The translations under genes and the position numbers were made by a program. 64,000 bases of DNA. It comes from JAMCRM01 sp035561075 (lineage in GTDB: Bacteria > Acidobacteriota > Terriglobia > Bryobacterales > Bryobacteraceae). Positions 1 through 8,021 of this stretch are shown here, piece after piece. The notes under the pieces were generated by a model that did no database searches, had not been told where the DNA came from, and saw nothing but the letters and a program-made list of their open reading frames with translations. The DNA is taken from contig DATMYF010000180.1 in NCBI GenBank assembly GCA_035561075.1, forward strand, positions 69,988 to 133,987, in the 5' to 3' direction. The first letter of the stretch is position 1, and each line of letters opens with the position of its first letter.

Positions 1-886
1 AGATCTCGAACTGTCCTGCCACACGCGCCAGATCGGCAGATTTCATCGAAGCCGTTAGGACCAGGTGCGTCTCGATGTCGGGACGACCGGAAAGAAACCG
101 CGCCAGGTCCGCGGCGTTGTCCAGGTCCCGGCTGCCGTACCCCGGAGTGTCGATAAGGATCAGGTCCTTCGAACGGTGCTCCTCAAGCGCCTGCGCCAGC
201 GCCCCGACAGTTTCGAGCGCCTGAAAACCGGCGCCCAGAATGGCCGCGTAGGATCGCAACTGGTCTGCGCCGCCCACCCGGTAGTTATCGACCGAGAGCA
301 ACTGAACGGGGCGCCGCCCTGTAATCCCCTGCGAAATCGCAAGCTTAACCAGGGTGCTGGTTTTTCCGGAACCCGGGGGTCCCACCAGCGCAGCCACTCG
401 CCGCCCCGTGCCGTCGCGCCCCAGCGAGGGCTTCACTCGAAAGCGCCGCTCCAGCTCTGTGCGCAGCCCCACCGCCGGAGAACCGCCGGCTGCCCGCGCG
501 TACACCGCATCTACGATGTCGCGCGCCAGTTCGCCCTCCACCTCCTCGGATACCAGGGTGGCGAACACCTCCGCCAGGTCGGGGTTCGCGATCGACCAGC
601 GCGGCGCCGTCAGAACGTTGCGGGAAATGGCCTTGCGCATCATCTCCAGTTGGTGCCGCATCTCCGCCACTTCTTCGGACAGCCGGTCCGGTTCGGGTAC
701 GGCCTCCCTGGGCGGCGCCTCCTGCCCCGGCGCCAGCAGCCCGACTACTACCTCGTAGTCGCCACGGGCGCGTTGGGCCTCAGTGGTGCGGCGGGATTCC
801 ACGATCACCGCCTCCGGCCCCAGTTCATGGCGCGCCTGCTCGATGGCCGCCGCGATAGTGCTTGCGAAGTAGGATTTGATTTTCAT
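1..886 (-). CDS. flhF: Flagellar biosynthesis GTPase FlhF, C-terminus beyond window
   Basis: SRP-type GTPase that helps place and number flagella and recruit the early basal body. Reading the complement from an ATG at 886 gives a protein starting MKIKSYFASTIAAAIEQAR, the usual FlhF N-terminus. The NG domain follows, with P-loop GPPGSGKTST at about residues 168-177 and G3 motif DTPGYG near residue 245. The frame is open to the window edge, so about 295 residues are visible and roughly the last 100 are missing. It is the last visible gene of the minus-strand fliK-to-flhF operon and is separated from flhA by a long inverted repeat. FlhG and FliA, the usual next genes, would lie to the left. Confidence 0.93.
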   Translation of the reverse strand, partial: MKIKSYFASTIAAAIEQARHELGPEAVIVESRRTTEAQRARGDYEVVVGLLAPGQEAPPREAVPEPDRLSEEVAEMRHQLEMMRKAISRNVLTAPRWSIANPDLAEVFATLVSEEVEGELARDIVDAVYARAAGGSPAVGLRTELERRFRVKPSLGRDGTGRRVAALVGPPGSGKTSTLVKLAISQGITGRRPVQLLSVDNYRVGGADQLRSYAAILGAGFQALETVGALAQALEEHRSKDLILIDTPGYGSRDLDNAADLARFLSGRPDIETHLVLTASMKSADLARVAGQFEI

Positions 887-907
887 GCGAACCTGCTGGA
901 ACGATAG

Positions 908-990
908 GGCCGCGAATGAACGCGAATGAACGCGAATAAGACCCAAACAGCTTTTGTGTTATTTGCGTTCATTCGCGTTCATTCGCGGCC
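908..990. repeat. 32-bp inverted-repeat element (GCGAATGAAC units)
   Basis: Arms 908-939 and 959-990 are complementary over 32 bases with one mismatch and a 19-base loop. Each arm contains two tandem copies of the ten-base unit GCGAATGAAC plus a third partial copy. The element fills the flhA-flhF gap, so a transcript through it would form a very stable hairpin. It lacks a T-tract, so it looks like a dispersed intergenic palindromic element rather than a classical terminator; it could still attenuate flhF or protect the upstream mRNA. Confidence 0.8.
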
Positions 991-1000
991 AAAAGCGCTT

Positions 1001-3073
1001 TCACTGGATGGTCCCCATCGGCACCACCCTGGTGCCGCCCGGTATTTCCGCGTGGGACAGGAACACTACATTGCGGAGCGATGTTTCCGCGATCTGCCGC
1101 ACGAAGTGACGCGCACCGGCGCTGGTCACCACTACTACAGGGCCGTCCGGCGAGCCCAGCTTCCGGTTCAGCCGCTCCAGCACGTCCCGCATGGCCTGCG
1201 GCGCCATCGCCAGGTGGCTCGACTGCTCGCCGTGCTCCACCGCCGACTCCACCGCCTGCTCAATCGCAGGATCCAGGAAGTACGCCCCCAGGTCGCCCGC
1301 CGCATTCAGGTACGGCCGCACCACCAGGCGCCGGATACTCTGGCGCGTATACTCCGTAAGCAGCACCGGATTGCGCGTGGATGCCGCGGCTTCCCCGAGA
1401 GCTTCCAGGATGGAGACTACATCTTTGATCGACACACGCTCCCGCAGCAGGTTTTGCAGCACCCGCTGGAGCGTCGCCATGGGCAGCAGCTTGGGCACCA
1501 GGTCCTCGACCAGCTTGGGATTATCCGCAGCCACGCGGTCCAGCAGTTTCCTGGCGTCCTGGCGCGAAAACAGCTCGTGAGCGTACTGCCGGATCAACTC
1601 GGACAGGTGAGTGCCCAGCACGCTCACCGGGTCTACCACCGTGTAGCCCGCCTGCCGCGCCGCTTCCGCGCGGTCCGACGGCACCCACCAGGCCTGCAGC
1701 CCGAAGGCGGGCTCGCGCGTGGGCGTCCCTTCGGCCGCGGCGGTGGTGGGACCCGCCGCGATAGCCAGTTCGCAGCCCTGCGCCAGTTCGTACCGGCCGA
1801 TCTCCGCGCCCTTCAACAGCACCGTGTATTCCATCGCACGCAACGAGAGATTATCGGCGACTTTCACCGGCGGCAATAGATACCCCAGGTCGGCAGCCAG
1901 TTGCCTGCGGATGCCAGCGATACGCCGCAGCAGGGGCGAATTCTGCCCGCCCTCGACCATCCGGACCAGCCCCAGACCCACCTCCACCGAGAGCGGCTCG
2001 ACGCGCATGAGCGCCTCCAGGTCCTCCCTCGGCTGGGCGGACCGCGCCGGTATCGCCTGCGCCGCCGCCAGCGCACGCCCGCGCATGCGCCATGCAGCCG
2101 TCCCCAGCCCCGCCCCCAGCATCAGGAACGGCAGCTTCGGCAGTCCCGGCAGCATGGCCACCAGGAAGAGGATTCCGCTGGCCAGCATCAGGGGCTCGGA
2201 CCGGCCGAATACCTGCGCCCGAAAATCCGCGCTCAGCCGCGCCTCGGAACTCGTCCGGGTGACGATGAGTGCCCCAGAGACCGAAACCATCAGGGCCGGC
2301 ACCACCGTCACCAGCCCGTCCCCGATGGTCAGGACCGTGTAGGTGGCCAGCGCCTGCGACCACGGCATTCCATGGTCGAGCACCCCGATCAAAAAACCCG
2401 CCACGATGTTGATCCCGGTGATCAGGATGGCCGCTACGGCGTCCCGCTGGGTGAACCGGGAGGCGCCGTCCATGGCCCCGTAGAACTCCGCCTCCGCGGC
2501 CAGTTGTTTGCGCCGCTGGCGCGCTTCGGCTTCGTCGATCAGGCCCGCGTTGAGGTCCGAATCGATGGACATCTGCTTACCCGGCAAGGCATCCAGGGTG
2601 AACCGCGCGGTGACCTCCGAAATGCGCACCGCGCCGTGGTTGATTACCACGTATTGAATCGCGATCAGCACCAGGAACAGCACCGCCCCAATGATGTAGT
2701 TGCCCCCCACCACGAAGGTCCCGAAGGCCTCGATCACGTGGCCCGCCGCGCCCGTTCCGGTATCCCCGTGCAGCAGGATCAGGCGCGAAGAGGAGATGTT
2801 CAGCGCCAGCCGGAACAGCGTCAACAACAGCAGCGTGGTGGGGAAGACACTGAAATCCACCGGCCGGGTGATGTACATCGAGACCATCAGGACGATTACC
2901 GACATCATGATGTCGACCACGATCAGGACGTCCAGCACCACCGCCGGGACCGGCGTAATCAGCGCCAGGATGATGGCCAGCACCGATATCGGAACGGCGA
3001 TCTCGCGCAGGTTCTCCAGCGAGAAGAGGTCCGCTGCTTTGGCCTGCGGGACGGCGGCTTGGGTAGGCGACAT
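1001..3073 (-). CDS. flhA: Flagellar type III export protein FlhA
   Basis: Forms the nonameric ring of the flagellar export gate, couples proton flow to export, and docks chaperone-substrate complexes through its cytoplasmic domain. The protein is 690 residues, normal for the family. The first ~320 residues are mostly hydrophobic (about eight membrane segments). The FHIPEP signature lies near residues 157-180 with core RFTLDALPGKQMSIDSDLNA. The rest is the cytoplasmic FlhAC region. It lies 12 bases downstream of flhB in the same operon and before flhF, the usual order. Confidence 0.97.
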   Translation of the reverse strand: MSPTQAAVPQAKAADLFSLENLREIAVPISVLAIILALITPVPAVVLDVLIVVDIMMSVIVLMVSMYITRPVDFSVFPTTLLLLTLFRLALNISSSRLILLHGDTGTGAAGHVIEAFGTFVVGGNYIIGAVLFLVLIAIQYVVINHGAVRISEVTARFTLDALPGKQMSIDSDLNAGLIDEAEARQRRKQLAAEAEFYGAMDGASRFTQRDAVAAILITGINIVAGFLIGVLDHGMPWSQALATYTVLTIGDGLVTVVPALMVSVSGALIVTRTSSEARLSADFRAQVFGRSEPLMLASGILFLVAMLPGLPKLPFLMLGAGLGTAAWRMRGRALAAAQAIPARSAQPREDLEALMRVEPLSVEVGLGLVRMVEGGQNSPLLRRIAGIRRQLAADLGYLLPPVKVADNLSLRAMEYTVLLKGAEIGRYELAQGCELAIAAGPTTAAAEGTPTREPAFGLQAWWVPSDRAEAARQAGYTVVDPVSVLGTHLSELIRQYAHELFSRQDARKLLDRVAADNPKLVEDLVPKLLPMATLQRVLQNLLRERVSIKDVVSILEALGEAAASTRNPVLLTEYTRQSIRRLVVRPYLNAAGDLGAYFLDPAIEQAVESAVEHGEQSSHLAMAPQAMRDVLERLNRKLGSPDGPVVVVTSAGARHFVRQIAETSLRNVVFLSHAEIPGGTRVVPMGTIQ

Positions 3074-3085
3074 ACGTTCTCCTGG

Positions 3086-4153
3086 TTACCGGCCCGGCGG
3101 CCGGCCTTTCATGAGCCGGAAGATGTAAGCCAGGATCTCGGCCACGGCGCGGTAGAGATGCGCCGGGATTACCTGCCCCACTTCGGCGGACTTATATAGA
3201 GCCTGGGCCAACGGCGGGTTTTCCACGATGGGAACGCCGGCTGCGATGGCGCGTTCTCGGATGCGCCGCGCCAGGTAATTCTTCCCCTTGGCTACCACTA
3301 CCGGGGCCGGCATCGACTCCATCGAATACCGGATCGCCACCGCGTAATGCGTGGGATTGACTACCACGGCCGTGGCTTTGGGAACCTCGTGCATCATGCG
3401 GCGGCGCGCGAAATCGCGCTGCAGCCGCCGGATACGGCCCTTCACCTGCGGGTTCCCTTCCATATCCTTCAGCTCTTCCCGGACCTCCTGCTTGGACATC
3501 CGCAACTGGTTCTGCCAGCGGCGGCGCTGCCGCACAAGGTCGATGCAACCGAACACCAGGAAGACTCCTGCCGCTTTCCAGAGCAGTGCCAGGATGACCG
3601 CGCCGGTGGCCCGCGCACCCGCCGTCGGGTGCTGCAGCGGCAGCAGCAGGAAAGCCTCGATGTTGTCCCGCGCCACCACCCATACGGCGCCGCCGAAAAT
3701 GGGCAGCACGAGCATGGCGTGCAGTGCCCCCGTAAGATTCTGCCCGGGCATCTGCTTGAACCGCGGCAGCGGGTTGAGGCGTTTGGAATCCGGCGCCAGC
3801 TTCTGAAAAGTTACCCCCAACCCCGTGGTCGCCAGTTGGATCGCCAGGGTGACCAACAACAGCACCACACCGGTGGGCGCGAACAGCAGGAAGCAGCGCC
3901 CCAGCACCTCCCGGCCGAGCGCCACCATCCCGGCATCGTTCATCTCTCCTGCAAAAGCGCGCGCCATCAGGCCCCTGAGCACCTGTTGCAGCACCGCCAC
4001 CCACTCCGGCCCCCAAGATCCCAACATGGCCACAAACGCCAGGAACTGGACCGCGGAGACGAAATCGCGCGATGCCGGAAACTGCCCGTCCTTGCGGGCG
4101 CGCTCCAGCCGTCGTTGGGTAGGCTGTTCGGTCTTTTGGCCGCTGTCCGCCAT
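3086..4153 (-). CDS. flhB: Flagellar export switch protein FlhB
   Basis: Export-gate component that switches substrate specificity from rod/hook to filament proteins after self-cleavage. It has 355 residues. The N-terminus MADSGQKTEQPTQRRLERAR is typical, four hydrophobic segments follow to about residue 205, and the autocleavage motif NPTH is intact at residues 266-269. It sits between fliR (3 bases upstream) and flhA (12 bases downstream). The partner ruler protein FliK is encoded earlier in the same operon. Confidence 0.97.
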   Translation of the reverse strand: MADSGQKTEQPTQRRLERARKDGQFPASRDFVSAVQFLAFVAMLGSWGPEWVAVLQQVLRGLMARAFAGEMNDAGMVALGREVLGRCFLLFAPTGVVLLLVTLAIQLATTGLGVTFQKLAPDSKRLNPLPRFKQMPGQNLTGALHAMLVLPIFGGAVWVVARDNIEAFLLLPLQHPTAGARATGAVILALLWKAAGVFLVFGCIDLVRQRRRWQNQLRMSKQEVREELKDMEGNPQVKGRIRRLQRDFARRRMMHEVPKATAVVVNPTHYAVAIRYSMESMPAPVVVAKGKNYLARRIRERAIAAGVPIVENPPLAQALYKSAEVGQVIPAHLYRAVAEILAYIFRLMKGRPPGR

Positions 4154-4156
4154 GGG

Positions 4157-4927
4157 CTACAGGCCTGCCGCCCCGCGCAGTGCCCCCAGCATGTGCGCCG
4201 CCGAATTGGCCATTAACCGCGGCATCAGCACCGACACCCACGCCAGCACGACGAGCGCCGCCAGCATCTTGGCGGGGAAGGCCAGAACCAGCAGTTGCAG
4301 GTTGGGCTGGAGCCGTCCTACGAGCGCCAGCGAAAGATCCACCATGGCCAGTAGCGCGATCACCGGAAAGGCCAGCCGCAGACCCGTGGCGAACATCGCC
4401 GACCCAAGCCCCGCCACCGTCTCGGCCATCGGGCGGCTGATCACGAACGCCCCGGGAGGCCACGCATCCAGACTCGCCACCAACCCCCGCAGCACCGTCC
4501 GGTCGAGTCCCAGCGCAAAGAACAGCAGCCCGGCGGCAAGTTCGGCGAAGACCAGCAGTACCGAGGCGTCGTCCTCCGTGGTGGGGTTGATCATGGAGGC
4601 ATAGGAAAAGCCGGCCTGCATGCCGATCAGTTGCGCTCCCACCAGAAACGCCTCCCGCAGGAACGCCACCACCACCCCGATGGTGATTCCAAGGGAGGCT
4701 TCCGCCACCAACCCCATGGCCATGGCGCCCAGCGGTGCGGCCGCCTCCACGGCGGGCCAGCGCGAATAGAGCGCCAGCGTGAAGCCGAGGGAAAGGATCA
4801 CCCGCGCCATATCCGTGCCCTTCTTCATACCGGGCAGCGGGACGAAGACGAAGACCCCGGTGACGCGCGCCAGCACGAAAAGAAAACCCCACAGCATCGT
4901 CAGGGGGAAGACCGCGTCAGCGTGCAT
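4157..4927 (-). CDS. fliR: Flagellar export gate protein FliR
   Basis: Integral membrane component of the FliPQR export-gate core at the centre of the MS ring. It has 256 residues, with about six hydrophobic segments along most of its length and the polar loop after the first segments that is usual in FliR. The start codon lies inside the fliQ 3' end (11-base overlap), indicating translational coupling, and only three bases separate its stop from flhB. Gene order fliP-fliQ-fliR-flhB is the canonical one. Confidence 0.95.
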   Translation of the reverse strand: MHADAVFPLTMLWGFLFVLARVTGVFVFVPLPGMKKGTDMARVILSLGFTLALYSRWPAVEAAAPLGAMAMGLVAEASLGITIGVVVAFLREAFLVGAQLIGMQAGFSYASMINPTTEDDASVLLVFAELAAGLLFFALGLDRTVLRGLVASLDAWPPGAFVISRPMAETVAGLGSAMFATGLRLAFPVIALLAMVDLSLALVGRLQPNLQLLVLAFPAKMLAALVVLAWVSVLMPRLMANSAAHMLGALRGAAGL

Positions 4928-5186
4928 AGCGGGAAAAGTCCGACAGCAGCGTCACCGTGTAGGCCACCGATTTCTTAAGCATCCAGGGCATCAGCAGAAG
5001 CATGCCCGCCAAAAAGGCGGCCAGCCGCGGCACCGTCCCGAAGGCGCTGTCCTGAATGGAGGTGACGATCTGCACCAGACTGATGATCAGGCCCGCGGCG
5101 AACCCAATCATCAGCAGCGGCGCCGCCAGCCAGAAGGCCGTCAGCAGGGCCTCCCGCACGATCCCGACAATCATTTCAGGCGTCAT
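4917..5186 (-). CDS. fliQ: Flagellar export gate protein FliQ
   Basis: Small export-gate subunit, four copies of which pack around FliP and FliR. It has 89 residues, exactly the family size, with two membrane hairpin segments (about residues 15-38 and 50-75) and the N-terminal pattern MTPEMIVGIVREALLTAFWL. The start overlaps the fliP stop (ATGA overlap) and the end overlaps fliR by 11 bases. Confidence 0.95.
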   Translation of the reverse strand: MTPEMIVGIVREALLTAFWLAAPLLMIGFAAGLIISLVQIVTSIQDSAFGTVPRLAAFLAGMLLLMPWMLKKSVAYTVTLLSDFSRYAR

Positions 5187-5905
5187 GTCACGTAAAAGCT
5201 CTTCACCAGCGAGCCCACCACCAGGTTCCAGCCGTCCACCAGCACGAACAGCAGAATCTTGAAAGGTGCCGACACCATGGCCGGGGGCAACTGGATCATC
5301 CCCACCGAAAGCGTCACCGACGCTACCACCAGGTCGATCACCAGAAACGGCAGAAACAGCACCGCACCAATCTGGAAGCCGGCTTTCATCTCCGAAAGAA
5401 TGTAGGCGGGAACCAATACCCGGAGTTCCAGGTCGGCGGGGGTGCGGGGCGCGGGGGCGCCCGAGACTTCAATCAGGAAGCGCACGTCCTTCTCGCGTGC
5501 GAACCGCACCCAGAACGCCCGCAGCGGCACGGCGGCGCGTACCGCGGCCTGTTCGAGCCCTATTTCCCCGCGCTCCATCGGCGCCCAGGCGTTACTGTGG
5601 ACATCGGCCAGCACCGGATGCATCACCAGCAGGGTCACGAATAGCGACAATCCCAGCAGCACCTGGTTGGACGGCGTCGATTGGGTACCCAGCGCCTGCC
5701 GCAGGAAGTGCAGCACGATGATGGTGCGGAGAAACGGCGTGATGCTGACCAGCGCGGCCGGAAGCAGTGTCAGGAGCGTCAGCAGGACGACGATCTGCAT
5801 CGGAACGCTGGCAGCGCCCTTCACCGGCAGCGCTGGCGACGAGGCCGCCGCAGCCACCGCCGCCATCACCGCCGATATCACACAAAGACGCACCAGGCGC
5901 CTCAC
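5183..5905 (-). CDS. fliP: Flagellar export gate protein FliP
   Basis: Core FliPQR gate subunit, five copies, required for export. A GTG start at 5905 is chosen because it overlaps the fliO stop (GTGA) and gives a signal-like N-terminus VRRLVRLCVISAVMAAVAAA, as in cleaved FliP. The resulting 240 residues match the family. Signatures include LLTLLPAALVSITPFLRTII, the conserved periplasmic region ending MKAGFQIGAVLFLPFLVIDL, and the terminal membrane pair. An upstream extension in the same frame overlaps fliO and fliN and is not real. Confidence 0.95.
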   Translation of the reverse strand: MRRLVRLCVISAVMAAVAAAASSPALPVKGAASVPMQIVVLLTLLTLLPAALVSITPFLRTIIVLHFLRQALGTQSTPSNQVLLGLSLFVTLLVMHPVLADVHSNAWAPMERGEIGLEQAAVRAAVPLRAFWVRFAREKDVRFLIEVSGAPAPRTPADLELRVLVPAYILSEMKAGFQIGAVLFLPFLVIDLVVASVTLSVGMIQLPPAMVSAPFKILLFVLVDGWNLVVGSLVKSFYVT

Positions 5906-6204
5906 GGCCGGACCTCTCCCACCGCCGTGGGCGCGCACTCGTAACGGCTCCATTCGCCGCTCTCGATCAGGTGACACCCCTGCGGGGAAAGCCCCAGCAG
6001 GAGGCCTCGTCCGCCGGCCCGCACCAGGTAGAGCCCGTGCTGCGGACCGAGCGCCAGGCGCTCCACCGCTTCTAAACGGCGCGCGCGCCGCCCGCCCGGG
6101 TATGAGGCCAGACCCCTGCGTTTGAGCCACCAGAGCGCGGCGAAAAGCAGCAGCAACACCGCCGCTACCCCCGTCACCTGCCGGAACAGTTCCATATCGT
6201 TCAT
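5902..6204 (-). CDS. fliO: Flagellar biosynthesis protein FliO
   Basis: Accessory membrane protein that assists FliP assembly. It has 100 residues, one N-terminal membrane segment (about residues 10-27, VTGVAAVLLLLFAALWWLKR) and a short basic cytoplasmic SH3-like domain with the pattern RRLEAVERLALGPQHGLYLV that is recognisable in FliO. The start overlaps the fliN stop and the stop overlaps the fliP GTG, so it is translationally coupled on both sides. Confidence 0.9.
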   Translation of the reverse strand: MNDMELFRQVTGVAAVLLLLFAALWWLKRRGLASYPGGRRARRLEAVERLALGPQHGLYLVRAGGRGLLLGLSPQGCHLIESGEWSRYECAPTAVGEVRP

Positions 6205-6443
6205 TCCACGAAATCCGTAATCCGCACCCCGACGCTGTTCTCGACCACCACGATTTCCCCGTAGCCGGCCAGCACATCCCCGAGATAGAGGTCCACGTTC
6301 TCCCCTGCCGCCCGATTGAGCCGCACGGAGCTGCCGACGGCGAGCTTGAGAATCTGCCGCAGGGTGAGCAGGCGGTGATCGAGTTGCACCTCGATCTCGA
6401 CGGGTATGTCGGCCAGGTGGGCGATCTCTTCGAGCGCGCGCAT
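6201..6443 (-). CDS. fliN: Flagellar motor switch protein FliN, short form
   Basis: C-ring subunit forming the switch base with FliM and binding export cargo through FliH. Only 80 residues are encoded, essentially one SpoA domain: IPVEIEVQLDHRLLTLRQIL, a charged middle, then VDLYLGDVLAGYGEIVVVEN and GVRITDF. The N-terminal extension seen in many FliN proteins is absent. It lies 7 bases after flgE and overlaps fliO. Notably fliM, normally adjacent, is missing from the window. Confidence 0.93.
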   Translation of the reverse strand: MRALEEIAHLADIPVEIEVQLDHRLLTLRQILKLAVGSSVRLNRAAGENVDLYLGDVLAGYGEIVVVENSVGVRITDFVE

Positions 6444-6450
6444 GCCGGTC

Positions 6451-7713
6451 TCAACGCTTGAGGTTGATGGTCTCCTGGCTCAACTCATCCACCGTGGTGA
6501 TTACCCGCGAGTTGGCCTGGTAGCCGCGCTGCATGGTGATCAGGTTGGTGAACTCGCGCGCGATGTCCACGGTCGAGAACTCGATGGCGCCGCCCAGGAT
6601 CGTGCCGCGCCCGCCGGTTCCCGACACTCCGATGGCCGGAGTCGCGGTCTTGGCGCTCAACTGAAAGTTGTTGTTGCCGGCCGCGATGAGAGATTCCGGG
6701 TTGCGGATCGAGGCCATCGCCACCTGCCCCACCATGGTCTGCTCGCCGTTTGAATACTGCGCCAGAATCTGTCCCCCGTCGCTCAGCCCCACCCTCACGA
6801 GTTGTGCGGCCGGGGAGCCGTTCTGGGTATTGGCGGAAAGTGCCGAGGGCTGTCCGAACTGCGTTAACCGGCAACTTCCGCTGGTGTTGTACAGACTCCA
6901 GGTCACCTCCATCTCGGCGGCACCCGTGGCAAGCCCGGGGATCTGGAAGGTAATCGGGCTGTCGGCCGCCGGCGCGAGCATCTGCCCGTTTTCCCCGAAG
7001 GTGAGAGTACCGCCGGCGCCGTCGATGTCGGTGGCCTCACCCGCGGTGCCGTCCGTGAGGTCCCCTCCGGGAATCGTGACCTGATAGCCCCAGGTGTTGG
7101 CGGCGGTCTTTTCGAAGTGGATGGTCAGGACATGCGCGGCGCCCAGCGAATCGTACACCTCCATGGGTGTCGAGAACTCCGCACCAACTTCCGCCGAGGC
7201 GTTCAGGTTCAGGTCCACCGTGAACGCGTTGGTGGGGGTCGGAGCCTTGAGCGAGCCCACCGGCAGCACGATGTCCCCAATGGCTCCGGTGGTGATCACC
7301 TCTCCGGTCACCGGATGCACGGACGTCCAGCCCTGCACGCGCTCCCCGGTATTGGTCAGCATGTGTCCGGAGAGGTCCACCTGGAAGTTGCCCGCCCGGG
7401 TATATAGCGTGTTGCCCTGGGAGTTCTTTGCCACGAAGAAGCCATCACCCTGGATGGCCGCGTCGAGGAGCCCGGTGGAGGCCTGGATGGCGCCCTGCGT
7501 GAACTGCCGGATGGTCAGCGGCCGGCCGGTGCCGAACCCGACCTGCGTCTCTCCCAGTCCGGCACCCAGCGACTGGGTCACCAGGTCACGAAAGTAAACC
7601 ACACTGGTCTTGAACCCCGGCGTATTCAGGTTAGCCAGGTTATTCCCCACCACATCGATCGCGGTGGACTGTGCGCTCAAAGCGGACAGGGCGGTTGAAA
7701 ACGAGGTAAACAT
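6451..7713 (-). CDS. flgE: Flagellar hook protein FlgE
   Basis: Polymerises into the hook, the universal joint between rod and filament. It has 420 residues. The N-terminal rod/hook motif is ALSAQSTAIDVVGNNLANLN, with NTPGFKTS following. The middle carries the FlgE D1/D2 region, and the C-terminal motif FTNLITMQRGYQANSRVITT ends in ETINLKR. A good ribosome site (GGAG, 9 bases before the ATG) is present. It follows flgD, its assembly scaffold, by 8 bases. FlgF and FlgG share the family but are encoded divergently. Confidence 0.95.
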   Translation of the reverse strand: MFTSFSTALSALSAQSTAIDVVGNNLANLNTPGFKTSVVYFRDLVTQSLGAGLGETQVGFGTGRPLTIRQFTQGAIQASTGLLDAAIQGDGFFVAKNSQGNTLYTRAGNFQVDLSGHMLTNTGERVQGWTSVHPVTGEVITTGAIGDIVLPVGSLKAPTPTNAFTVDLNLNASAEVGAEFSTPMEVYDSLGAAHVLTIHFEKTAANTWGYQVTIPGGDLTDGTAGEATDIDGAGGTLTFGENGQMLAPAADSPITFQIPGLATGAAEMEVTWSLYNTSGSCRLTQFGQPSALSANTQNGSPAAQLVRVGLSDGGQILAQYSNGEQTMVGQVAMASIRNPESLIAAGNNNFQLSAKTATPAIGVSGTGGRGTILGGAIEFSTVDIAREFTNLITMQRGYQANSRVITTVDELSQETINLKR

Positions 7714-7721
7714 AGTGTCTC

Positions 7722-8021
7722 CTAGTTGGCTTTCCTGGACGAATCGGCGCTTGGCTTCGAGGTTGACGGCGCGATCAGCGCATCCCCAAGCGCTTCCACT
7801 TCCTGCCGGATCGCCATGCTCTGTTCAAGCTGGCTGAACTGCGCCAGCTCCGCCAGAAATTGAGCGCCGTCGGCGGGATTGAGCGGATTCTGGTTCTTGA
7901 TCTGTGCCACGAGCAACTGCAGGAAGGTATCCTTGCTGAGTTGAGTGGTGGCGGCGCCGGCCACGCTCGTTCCCGTGGTGGCGCCCGCGGCGCCGCTGAC
8001 GGCGTTGTTAACGGTACTCAT
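7722..8021 (-). CDS. flgD: Hook assembly scaffold FlgD, N-domain only
   Basis: Hook cap protein, needed for FlgE polymerisation. The ATG at 8021 (MSTVNNAVSG) gives 99 residues. The core is the FlgD N-terminal domain, with LSKDTFLQLLVAQIKNQNPL followed by a DGAQFLAELAQFSQLEQ segment. The C-terminal tudor/FnIII-like domains of the enterobacterial protein are missing. The start lies within the last 14 bases of fliK, indicating coupling. The longer in-frame extension upstream overlaps fliK and is rejected. Confidence 0.9.
   Translation of the reverse strand: MSTVNNAVSGAAGATTGTSVAGAATTQLSKDTFLQLLVAQIKNQNPLNPADGAQFLAELAQFSQLEQSMAIRQEVEALGDALIAPSTSKPSADSSRKAN

Noticed and set aside
1901..3199. Long plus-strand open frame opposite flhA
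   Set aside because: High-GC shadow of flhA: rich in Arg, Gln and His, no ribosome site, and flhA has all family motifs.
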